Positions 6,327 to 13,032 of a stretch of 13,032 bases of DNA are shown here, piece after piece. Each line of letters opens with the position of its first letter. Position 1 is the first letter of the stretch. The position numbers and the translations under genes are program-made. Source of the DNA: Desulfobacterales bacterium (lineage in GTDB: Bacteria; Desulfobacterota; Syntrophobacteria; B119-G9); the NCBI GenBank assembly GCA_026992215.1, contig JALXAI010000451.1:1-13032 (forward strand), in the 5' to 3' direction. The notes beneath the pieces were generated by a model. It had not been told where the DNA came from. It did no database searches and saw only the letters and a list, made by a program, of their open reading frames with translations.

Positions 6327-7211
6327 ATGAGAAAAACGGGCATCTTCTATCACCCCAGTTTCAGCAGAAGAAGTTACCTTACCCAGGGCACCAGGCTCGA
6401 GGATTTTCCCCAGGCCATCGAGCACCTGTTGAAAAAAGGTAACGTGTTAATGTTCGAATCCCCTCCAATAAAAGAAGAATGGATACTCAAGGTTCACACC
6501 CCTGAACTTATTCTTGGAGTTCGCGCCGATCACCTGTGCAGCACTGCCTGGCATTCTGCCGGCGGAGTGGTGCTGGCGGGCGAAAAGATATGGACGGGAG
6601 AGATTACCAGCGCCTTCGCGTTTATCGGAGCCGGTGGTCATCATTCGGGACGGGACTACTTTGGTGGCTATTGCTGTTTTAACGATGTAGTAATCACCAT
6701 CACCAAGCTGAGAGAAATTTACGGGGTGAAGAAGTTTGCCATACTCGACACTGACGCCCATCACGGAGACGGCACCAGGGATCTTGTGAAAGACGATCCC
6801 GACGTTCTTCATGTTTGCATGTGCTACAGCGATTACAGATCTCCCGACGGAACGAAAATAGATGTGGCCGTGGGCGGCTGGTTCGGATGGAGAGGCGGTG
6901 ACACATCGGGGAAAAGCCCCAACGAGAAATATTTCGAGAAGGTATGCAGCGTTTTCCCCGGTGCGGTAAAAGAGTTCGAACCGGACCTGATTTTCTGGTA
7001 CTTTGGTTTTGATACCCACCAGGGCGATTACGGCAGTCTTGGTTTAACTGGTGAGTGTTACAACAATATCGCGAGATTAATGGTTGACCTTTCTCTCGAT
7101 TTGACCGGCGGAAAGCTTGAAGTAGTGCTGGGTGGAGGTTCGAGGGCTGATATCGCGAGAAACGTTATTCCGCCAATAATTGAGATTCTTGCGGACTACA
7201 GAAACGAGTAA
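6327..7211 (+). CDS. Histone-deacetylase-fold hydrolase (arginase/deacetylase superfamily), catalytic Tyr position altered
   Basis: The 294-residue protein belongs to the Zn-dependent HDAC/AcuC/acetylpolyamine amidohydrolase superfamily, which removes acyl groups from lysine or polyamines. Visible motifs are GAGGHHSGRDYFGGYCCFND (101-120, the paired His), DTDAHHGDGT (141-150, Zn ligands D143 and H145), and FGFDTHQGDYGSLGL (226-240, Zn ligand D229). Where most members have the catalytic Tyr in a GGGY/EGGY motif, this protein has LGGGSRADIARNVIP (268-282), so that Tyr is missing or replaced. It may belong to a subgroup with altered chemistry. The usual Pro-rich RPPGHH is also changed. GGGAG lies 6 nt before the ATG. 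The KptA-like gene follows after 50 nt on the same strand. Substrate unknown. Confidence 0.88.
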   Translation: MRKTGIFYHPSFSRRSYLTQGTRLEDFPQAIEHLLKKGNVLMFESPPIKEEWILKVHTPELILGVRADHLCSTAWHSAGGVVLAGEKIWTGEITSAFAFIGAGGHHSGRDYFGGYCCFNDVVITITKLREIYGVKKFAILDTDAHHGDGTRDLVKDDPDVLHVCMCYSDYRSPDGTKIDVAVGGWFGWRGGDTSGKSPNEKYFEKVCSVFPGAVKEFEPDLIFWYFGFDTHQGDYGSLGLTGECYNNIARLMVDLSLDLTGGKLEVVLGGGSRADIARNVIPPIIEILADYRNE

Positions 7212-7261
7212 CCCGAAAGATATTCTGGTTTCATTAACACCCCCGGGCAGATAGATTTCAG

Positions 7262-8017
7262 GTGGACAAAAAGAAGGCAAAAAAGCTCCAGAAATTTCTG
7301 ACCTATGTTCTGTGCCATAGTCCCGATGAGTTTGGTATCTTCCTGGACGAAGACGGTTCTATTGCCATAAAAGAGTTGTTGTGGGCAATAAAAGAAGAAG
7401 AGGGCTGGAGTTACATTCGGGAATCGCATCTTCGGGATTTGATCTTGCTTGGTTTTGAAGTCCCTTACCGTCTTGAAGGAAAGAAAGTAATAATTCAAGA
7501 CGGACTTCCCAAACCTTATTATCCCGTGGAGGAACCACCCCGCGTTCTGTATCATTCTGCCAGGCTCAAAGCCTGTTACCATATTTATAAACACGGCCTT
7601 AAAGCCGCCGGGAGACCATACCTCCCGCTGGCCAGAACCAGGGAACTGGCTTTAAGGATAGGCAGAAGAAGAGACAGAGACCCGCTGGTCCTTGAAATCA
7701 GCGCCCGGGAAGCCTTCTTCGAAGGTATCATCTTCAGAGCCCACGGGACCCACATGTTTCTGGCCGAAGAAGTGCCCTCCAGATTTATCTCCGGGCCTCC
7801 TTTGCCGGAAAAGGAAGTGAAAAAAACAAGGGAAAAGAAGTTAAGGAAGCCCCGAGAAACGGAAAAGGAGCGCGACCTCCTCCCCGGTTCGTTTTTCCTT
7901 GACCTAGACAGAGACCCCGACCTGTTCAGAAGAAAACAGAAAGAAAAAAGGAAAAAGAAGGGACCTGCGTGGAAGCGAGAAGTAAGAAAAATTAGAAAGA
8001 AAAAGCGAGGATTCTAG
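7262..8017 (+). CDS. kptA: Divergent KptA/Tpt1-like RNA 2'-phosphotransferase homologue with basic C-terminal tail
   Basis: KptA/Tpt1 moves an internal RNA 2'-phosphate onto NAD+. This 251-residue protein keeps the fold pattern: an N-terminal winged-helix part (KKLQKFLTYVLCHSPDEFGI, 8-26; DEDGSIAIKELL) and a C-terminal ADP-ribosyltransferase-like part (VLYHSARLKACYHIYKHGL, 95-113; IGRRRDRDPLVLEI, 133-146; FRAHGTHMFLAEEVPSRF, 158-175). Several usual active-site positions differ: LRH is LCH (C18-H19), the RIRAxxGHS segment is replaced by KKVIIQDGLP (74-83), and YHGT is YHSA. Residues about 183-251 are an extra Lys/Arg-rich tail absent from the ~180-residue standard enzyme, perhaps for nucleic-acid binding. 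The start is GTG; an in-frame stop lies at 7235 and no ATG intervenes. The SD is weak. Activity is uncertain. Confidence 0.8.
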   Translation: MDKKKAKKLQKFLTYVLCHSPDEFGIFLDEDGSIAIKELLWAIKEEEGWSYIRESHLRDLILLGFEVPYRLEGKKVIIQDGLPKPYYPVEEPPRVLYHSARLKACYHIYKHGLKAAGRPYLPLARTRELALRIGRRRDRDPLVLEISAREAFFEGIIFRAHGTHMFLAEEVPSRFISGPPLPEKEVKKTREKKLRKPRETEKERDLLPGSFFLDLDRDPDLFRRKQKEKRKKKGPAWKREVRKIRKKKRGF

Positions 8018-8039
8018 AACACCCTGCGGGCCCTTGAGT

Positions 8040-8182
8040 ATTCAAAACCTCCCGTTGCGGTGCCGCCTCCTCCCTGATGGTTTCAAAAAACCGTCACCGT
8101 AATGAAAACCACGATCAAGCGGCGATATTCTCGGGTCGGACAATGGTAGGAATGATTCGTTTAAGTAGACGTGTTCTTGCAT
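8040..8182 (-). pseudogene. Remnant of a class IV (PabC/IlvE-type) aminotransferase N-terminus
   Basis: From the ATG at 8180-8182 the - strand reads MQEHVYLNESFLPLSDPR then ISPLDRGFHYGDGF, which matches the start of PLP-dependent class IV aminotransferases (branched-chain, D-amino acid, aminodeoxychorismate lyase). The family continues GDGFFET. Here a run of six T (8085-8090) gives GDGFLKP; adding one base restores GFFETIRE. The frame then stops soon and the rest of the ~280-residue enzyme is absent, its place taken by the convergent end of the KptA-like gene. It is a truncated, frameshifted fragment. The PLP lysine region is lost, so it cannot be functional. Confidence 0.7.
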
Positions 8183-8209
8183 ACTTTCCCGTTTTGGACC
8201 CAAAAACCC

Positions 8210-8250
8210 AAATCCCCCTACCCCTTTCATAAACGGGATTAGAGGGATTT
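8210..8250. repeat. Imperfect palindromic repeat (AAATCCCCC...GGGATTT type)
   Basis: AAATCCCCCTA (8210-8220) pairs with TAGAGGGATTT (8240-8250), and inside CCCCTTT (8221-8227) pairs with AAACGGG (8231-8237) around CAT, with few mismatches. The same C-rich/G-rich palindrome with AAAT/ATTT ends is an interspersed element in many Desulfobacterota-like genomes (from memory). It sits 28 nt upstream of the aminotransferase remnant. Confidence 0.65.
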
Positions 8251-8337
8251 TCACATTGTGGGCAGTTCCTTTAAAATTTGACCACCTGATCGAAATCTTT
8301 CTAATTCATCTAATTCACACGAAAGTATAATAATATG

Positions 8338-11300
8338 TTAATGAACCTCCTCTATGTATACTGTCCCATTTTCCCCATTTCCATAGTGCCCGATACCACC
8401 GTCTGCCTTGATATTATCCTCAGGGATCCCCATGGAATCGGAGTACCGGATAGCGATTCTTCCGCCGCCACCGCCCACACCGGAGGATGTCCCTTCACCA
8501 CCGCCGTTCGCCTCAATGGTTCCGCCTCCATCTATGGTTCCCGCTCGAATATTTACTGTACCTCCGGATCCGCCTCCAGCAGCACTGTCCTGGTAGCTTG
8601 CTCCGTTGGCCTTCACACTTCCGTTTATTGTTATTGATCCCGCGGTTATAAACACTCTCCCACCGCCATTTCCGCCATAAACCGAGCCCCATGCGCCTCC
8701 ACCGCTTCCGAGTTCGATAGGGTCTGCCTCGTTTCCATAAGTGTCGTTGGGCTTTGCGTTGTTGTAAGATCCTCCCAGGCCGCCATAACTACCACCAGCA
8801 CCGGCCTCTGAGCCATCGTTATATCCCAGCGTTATCCCGGAATCGTTGGAGCCCTTACCACCCGGATAGCCCTTACCGGTTACATCTATACTGCCGGTTG
8901 AATCAACGATGAGTACCCCAGCATCTAAGTCGATTCGCGGGAAATAATTTGAGGTGGTATCGTAGCTGGTTAAAAGACCATATTCGGCTATCCTCATGGT
9001 GTCTACCACCTTCAGGTGATCTCCCAGAACAAGGTTCCCTCCCCTTCTGAATTCCACGTTTCCAAAAACGTACCATCCACAGTAGGTATCTCCTGCTTGA
9101 GCAACAGCATCAAAGTTTACTCCGTTTTCGTTTGGCGTAACAACGGTAATCGTGTCTTCGGTGTTGTTCGAAATCAAAAAGGTTTCATCCTGGGTTATAT
9201 CAGGATTGATCCTCAGGCCTTTAAGACCTCCGGGGAGGAGATTAACCGCACCATCGGTCTTGAGCGTGTCAGGGTTCCCGTCCGCGTCTGAATCAGATAT
9301 TTCCGCTATTGTGCCATAGCCGATGTGAGGCAACGGGGTTGATTGGGCAGCGGTACCGTTAGGTTCCCCGTTTTCATCCACCACGTTATCATCGATGTAA
9401 AGGGTTCCATACTCGTCACCTGAAAATTTAATGTAAACGGTACCGGCGCTAGCGTGGCCGTAGTATCCGTGACCTGAAAGCGCGGTAATATCTTTAAGCC
9501 CGTTAAAGTCAGCTTCCGGATCCACCGAATCGCAATAGATGGCAATTCGTCCGCCACCTCCTCCAACGCCGCAATGACTGGCGTTCCCACCGCCATCAGC
9601 AGAGATGGTACCGGTTCCTGAAAGTCTCGAGGTATGAATCAAGATCGAACCACCGGAACCTCCTCCAGACGCGTTACAGTTGTTTGCTCCACCATCTGCC
9701 TTGATACTTCCATCAACTATGACCGATTGAGACGCGTTTATCGTTATTCTTCCGCCTCCATTTCCGCCATAAACCGAGCCCCATGCGCCTCCACCGCTTC
9801 CGAGCTTATCCGGATTCTTCGGATCACCGTAAACCGAATTGGGCACCGCACCCGAGTAACTTCCACCAATACCTCCGTAACTTCCACCAGCGCCAGGTTG
9901 TGATCCTTGCTGGAATCCAAGCGTGGTTCCGCGATCGTTGTAGCCCTTACCACCGGGATAGCCCTTACCGGTTACATCTATGGAGCTTCCCGGTTCAATT
10001 TCTACAACTGAGGCGTTTATTTCAAGACCGGCTTCATTGGCCGATGGATGCGAGAGAGCGGAATTTCCGGTTATAAGCAACCTTCCGGTGACATTTACCG
10101 GATAGTCCGCCACAACCCGCGCACCATTCTTAAGCACGATGTTATCAAAGCTATATCCCGCGGGGATAACGGTCCTGTCACGAGTTGCGGGAAGGTTATG
10201 TCCGTCAACTACAAGGTCGCCGTAAGGCTGATCCGCTTGCTTTATAAACAAGGTTCCTTCACCGCCTCTGCCATAATTTCCGATACCACCAGTTACGAGG
10301 ATGTTTTCGTCCGGAATTTCCATGGAATCAGAGTACCGAATAGCGATTCTCCCGCCGCCACCGCCGACACCATACGACGTGCTTTCACCACCGCCGCTTG
10401 CTTCAATGGTTCCGCTTCCGGAAACAGTTCCGGCGACAATATTTATTGATCCTCCGGAGCCGCCTCCGGCAGCGCCGCCCTCCGGAGCTTCCCCGTTTGC
10501 TCTGATAAAGCCTTCCAGATCTATGGTATCCGCGGTTATAAATATTCTTCCGCCTCCATTTCCGCCATAAACCGAGCCCCATGCGCCTCCACCGCTACCT
10601 GGATCAGAGGGATTGGTTGGATTTCCATAAAGAGAATTGGGTTCAGCGTTTGAATATGACGCTCCAAGTCCTCCATAACTTCCACCAGCGCCAGCTTCTG
10701 AGCCTTGCTTATATCCCAATGTTCTCCCGGACTCGTTGTAGCCCTTACCACCGGGATAGCCTTTCCCGGTAACGTCTATACCGCTGTTCTCCTCAATGAT
10801 GAGCCTGTTAACATCGATGTCCACACGGGAAGAGAAATTCTGTGTCGTGGGATAATGAGTTAACACTCCAAATTCCGCCAGCCTGAGTGTATCAAAAACC
10901 TTCAGGTGGTCTCCTATGACGAGACTCCCTCCCCTTCTGAATTCCACGTTACCGAACACGTACCAACCACAGTATGTATCGCCCACCTGTGCTACCGACG
11001 AGAAATCAACTCCGTTTTCATTAGGTGTTACTACCGTTATCGTATCTTTCGTATTGGCCGCGATTTCGAAAGTTTCCTGCTGGTTGATGTCGGGGTTTAC
11101 TCTCAAGCCCACAAGAGCCCCGGGGAACTGTTCAACGGAGCCATCAGTCTTAAACGTATCCATCGTGGAATCATCATTGGAAGAAGATATTTCCTGTATT
11201 GTTCCATAGCCTATATGAGACAGTGGGGTTGATCGTGCCGCGGAGCCGACTGGATCCCCGTTTTCATCCACCACGTTATCGTCGATGTAGAGGGTTCCGT

Positions 11301-13032
11301 AATCATCACTGTTGTACTTCACATAGACAGTGCCTGCGCTGGCACTACCATAGTTCCCGCGTCCTGAAAAGGCGGTAATGTTTCTTAGTTCATTAAAGTT
11401 ATTATTCGGATCCACGTAATCGCAATAAACAGCAATACGACCGCCTCCTCCCGGGGTTCCGAAATTTGACACTTCTCCACCACCATTTGATGAAATCGTG
11501 CCTTTTCCGGAAAGTTCCGACGTGAGAATTAGGATGGAACCTCCGGAACCGCCGCCTGCAGCGCTCCCCGCCGGTGATCCGCCATCGGCCTTGATGCTTC
11601 CGTTTACAACAACAGATCCGGACGCGATTATCTTTATTCTTCCACCTCCATTTCCGCCATAGGCCGAGCCCCATGCGCCTCCACCGCTCCCGAGTTCATC
11701 CGGGTTCTTCGGATCACCGTAAACCGTGTTGGAAACGGCGCCATAGTAGCTGCCACCAATACCTCCGTAGCTTCCACCAGCACCAGGTTGTGATCCTTGC
11801 TGGAATCTATGCGTTATTCCGGGATCGTTGTAACCTTTACCACCTGAATATCCTTTGCCGCTAACGTCTATAGAACTTCCTTCGTCAACCACGAGGTCAG
11901 TAACGTTGATCTCCAATCCTGCTTCATTCCCCTGGCTGTGCGTGAGTATAGAGTTCCCGGTCAGATAGAGCTTACCATTTACCGTGATGGGAGAATCAAC
12001 AAAAACTCTGGCGTTACTGGTAAGGACCACCGAGTCGAAGTTATAGTCTTCAGGTATTACAAGTTCCGTCCACGGTGTGCTGGGGCCCTGGCCGGTGATT
12101 ACAAGCTTGCCTCCGGTCTCATGATTTTGTTTGAGAAACACGGTACCGTTTGAACCATTACCGTAATTTCCCGGTCCTCCCAGGCTCATTATGCTCTGGA
12201 GATCCATGGTGCTCATATCGGTGTAGAAAACAGCTATTCGACCTCCACCACCGCCGGCACCATAATTGGTCTTTCCGCCGCCACTGGCACTTATTTCTCC
12301 CGTACCCGAAAGGGTGGATGTGGAGATATTTATACCGCCTCCTGAGCCTCCGCCTGCCGCGGATCCCGCGCCAGAGTCACCATCAGCCTTTATGGCTCCA
12401 TCTACCATCAAGTTTATGGAAGAAATCTTGATAAATCCTCCGCCATCTCCCCCATAAACCGAGCCCCATGCGCCTCCACCGCTTCCCGGTTGTTCCGGGT
12501 CGGTAAGATCACCATAAATATCATTTGTTTTCCCGGAATAAACGGCCCCGTTTCCACCGTAGCTGGCTCCGGCGCCGGCGCTCGCCCCCATGATACCATC
12601 AGGAGCAGAGCCAGCACTGTTATATGATTTTCCTCCCGGATATCCTTTACCGGTGGCGTCAATACGGCTTTCGGAGTCAATGAAAAGAGACCATACGGAT
12701 ATATCCAGCGATGATTCGGCAGACGTCGTTGTATCCGGGCATGTCAAAACGGCACCGTTTAGAAGCTCAACGTTGTGGAACGAATGGTGACCGCTTATAG
12801 TTACCGTTGCTCCGGAAATCCTGAGGTTACTCTCGTCATAGCCTGTATCATCCGCGGTAATTTCCGTTGAACTGTTTATTTCCACCCATTGTGTTCCCGC
12901 ATTAAAGGTTGCCGTGGAATCGGCAATCACGTCGCCATCTTCATCCTCGGGAGCCCTTTCGCGGTTCCCTGCCCTGTCGACACCCACGGTGTAAAACTCG
13001 TAGTTACCATCACCGCCCATTCGGGTGGAATC
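8338..13032 (-). CDS. Giant glycine-rich repeat protein, adhesin-like, 5' end outside window
   Basis: At least 1564 residues are visible; the frame is open past the ATG at 13020 (DSTR precedes it), so the N-terminus, including any signal peptide, is outside. Residues 1-30 look like the end of an Ig/FN3-type domain (YEFYTVGVDRAGN). Five glycine-rich modules follow, each with TGKGYPGGKGYN, AGAGGSYGG, LGSGGGAWGSVYGGNGGGR, SAAGGGSGG and GGGGGRIA. Between modules are beta-rich linkers with strand-turn repeats (for example FDNIVLKNGARV, LLITGNSALSH) that suggest a right-handed beta-helix. Two long linkers share DDNVVDENG, PLxHIGYGTI and YCGWYVFGNVEFRRGG. It ends after the fifth module with GTVYIEEVH; I see no autotransporter barrel, LPXTG or PEP-CTERM-like tail. 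A secreted or surface structural role is inferred. No enzyme motif is seen. Confidence 0.85.
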   Translation of the reverse strand, partial: DSTRMGGDGNYEFYTVGVDRAGNRERAPEDEDGDVIADSTATFNAGTQWVEINSSTEITADDTGYDESNLRISGATVTISGHHSFHNVELLNGAVLTCPDTTTSAESSLDISVWSLFIDSESRIDATGKGYPGGKSYNSAGSAPDGIMGASAGAGASYGGNGAVYSGKTNDIYGDLTDPEQPGSGGGAWGSVYGGDGGGFIKISSINLMVDGAIKADGDSGAGSAAGGGSGGGINISTSTLSGTGEISASGGGKTNYGAGGGGGRIAVFYTDMSTMDLQSIMSLGGPGNYGNGSNGTVFLKQNHETGGKLVITGQGPSTPWTELVIPEDYNFDSVVLTSNARVFVDSPITVNGKLYLTGNSILTHSQGNEAGLEINVTDLVVDEGSSIDVSGKGYSGGKGYNDPGITHRFQQGSQPGAGGSYGGIGGSYYGAVSNTVYGDPKNPDELGSGGGAWGSAYGGNGGGRIKIIASGSVVVNGSIKADGGSPAGSAAGGGSGGSILILTSELSGKGTISSNGGGEVSNFGTPGGGGRIAVYCDYVDPNNNFNELRNITAFSGRGNYGSASAGTVYVKYNSDDYGTLYIDDNVVDENGDPVGSAARSTPLSHIGYGTIQEISSSNDDSTMDTFKTDGSVEQFPGALVGLRVNPDINQQETFEIAANTKDTITVVTPNENGVDFSSVAQVGDTYCGWYVFGNVEFRRGGSLVIGDHLKVFDTLRLAEFGVLTHYPTTQNFSSRVDIDVNRLIIEENSGIDVTGKGYPGGKGYNESGRTLGYKQGSEAGAGGSYGGLGASYSNAEPNSLYGNPTNPSDPGSGGGAWGSVYGGNGGGRIFITADTIDLEGFIRANGEAPEGGAAGGGSGGSINIVAGTVSGSGTIEASGGGESTSYGVGGGGGRIAIRYSDSMEIPDENILVTGGIGNYGRGGEGTLFIKQADQPYGDLVVDGHNLPATRDRTVIPAGYSFDNIVLKNGARVVADYPVNVTGRLLITGNSALSHPSANEAGLEINASVVEIEPGSSIDVTGKGYPGGKGYNDRGTTLGFQQGSQPGAGGSYGGIGGSYSGAVPNSVYGDPKNPDKLGSGGGAWGSVYGGNGGGRITINASQSVIVDGSIKADGGANNCNASGGGSGGSILIHTSRLSGTGTISADGGGNASHCGVGGGGGRIAIYCDSVDPEADFNGLKDITALSGHGYYGHASAGTVYIKFSGDEYGTLYIDDNVVDENGEPNGTAAQSTPLPHIGYGTIAEISDSDADGNPDTLKTDGAVNLLPGGLKGLRINPDITQDETFLISNNTEDTITVVTPNENGVNFDAVAQAGDTYCGWYVFGNVEFRRGGNLVLGDHLKVVDTMRIAEYGLLTSYDTTSNYFPRIDLDAGVLIVDSTGSIDVTGKGYPGGKGSNDSGITLGYNDGSEAGAGGSYGGLGGSYNNAKPNDTYGNEADPIELGSGGGAWGSVYGGNGGGRVFITAGSITINGSVKANGASYQDSAAGGGSGGTVNIRAGTIDGGGTIEANGGGEGTSSGVGGGGGRIAIRYSDSMGIPEDNIKADGGIGHYGNGENGTVYIEEVH
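8449..12660 (-). repeat. Tandem super-repeat of 1890 nt within the glycine-rich protein gene
   Basis: The near-identical string GAGCCCCATGCGCCTCCACC (+ strand; GGGAWGS in protein) starts at 8684, 9776, 10574, 11666 and 12461. Spacings alternate 1092, 798, 1092, 795 nt, so the higher-order period is 1890 nt (630 codons) over about two and a half units. In the order of translation the modules lie at roughly 12233-12660, 11427-11870, 10338-10776, 9540-9980 and 8449-8886. Modules 2 and 4 share GSQPGAGGSYGGIGGSY; modules 3 and 5 share GSEAGAGGSYGGLG. The 1092-nt intervals contain the long linker and the 798-nt intervals the short one. Confidence 0.9.

Larger units (their letters stand above)
8018..8337. 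other. Intergenic region between convergent genes, holding the remnant and the palindrome
   Basis: Apart from the aminotransferase fragment and the palindromic repeat I see no gene. Positions 8251-8337 are AT-rich with a short direct repeat (TCTAATTCA/TCTAATTCA, about 8299-8316) and no motif. No classical terminator with a T-run is visible for either convergent gene; the palindrome could serve in that role. Confidence 0.5.

Noticed and set aside
8449..12660. Regularly spaced repeats as a possible CRISPR array
   Set aside because: Repeats are spaced by 800-1092 nt and lie in one continuous coding frame; they are protein modules.

Overview
The window reads as a piece of an anaerobic bacterial chromosome, most likely a sulfur- or hydrogen-metabolising lineage of the Desulfobacterota type. 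This is inferred from gene content only: a HdrA-MvhD electron-bifurcation module, a YeeE/YedE sulfur-compound transporter, probable selenocysteine use, and an AAATCCCCC/GGGGGATTT palindromic repeat of a kind common in such genomes. No 16S rRNA or other phylogenetic marker is present.

Layout. (1) Positions 1-2365, + strand: the 3' part of a HdrA gene that appears to be a tandem (double) HdrA, then MvhD, whose frame is interrupted by a TGA exactly at a conserved cysteine (read as selenocysteine), then two terminator-like hairpins. (2) Positions 2364-4136, - strand: tRNA-Gly(GCC) with its own promoter and terminator, then a DHH/DHHA1 phosphoesterase and RNase HI in tandem. (3) Positions 4137-4577: intergenic, with a strong terminator for the next operon and an unexplained group of small stem-loops. 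(4) Positions 4578-6077, - strand: a three-gene operon of two half-size YeeE/YedE membrane proteins and a membrane-anchored TPR protein. The second YeeE protein has an in-frame TGA exactly where the family has the Cys of GGYCPGTS, so it is probably a selenoprotein. (5) Positions 6327-8017, + strand: a histone-deacetylase-fold hydrolase and a divergent KptA/Tpt1-like protein. (6) Positions 8018-8337: a decayed fragment of a class IV aminotransferase and a palindromic repeat. (7) Positions 8338-13032, - strand: most of a giant glycine-rich surface-type protein with five modules in a tandem super-repeat of exactly 1890 nt (630 codons).

The most interesting part is the selenocysteine layer. Two unrelated genes on opposite strands each have a TGA at a family-conserved Cys, an open frame continuing into conserved family sequence, the codon context TGAC, and a hairpin whose apical loop begins 23 nt after the TGA. 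MvhD with Sec has precedents (VhuD-type and bacterial FrhD/MvhD selenoproteins). I do not recall a description of a Sec-containing YeeE/YedE transporter, and its pairing with a Cys-containing partner half and a TPR protein suggests a Cys/Sec sulfur-handling channel. A normal gene caller would break both genes at the TGA.
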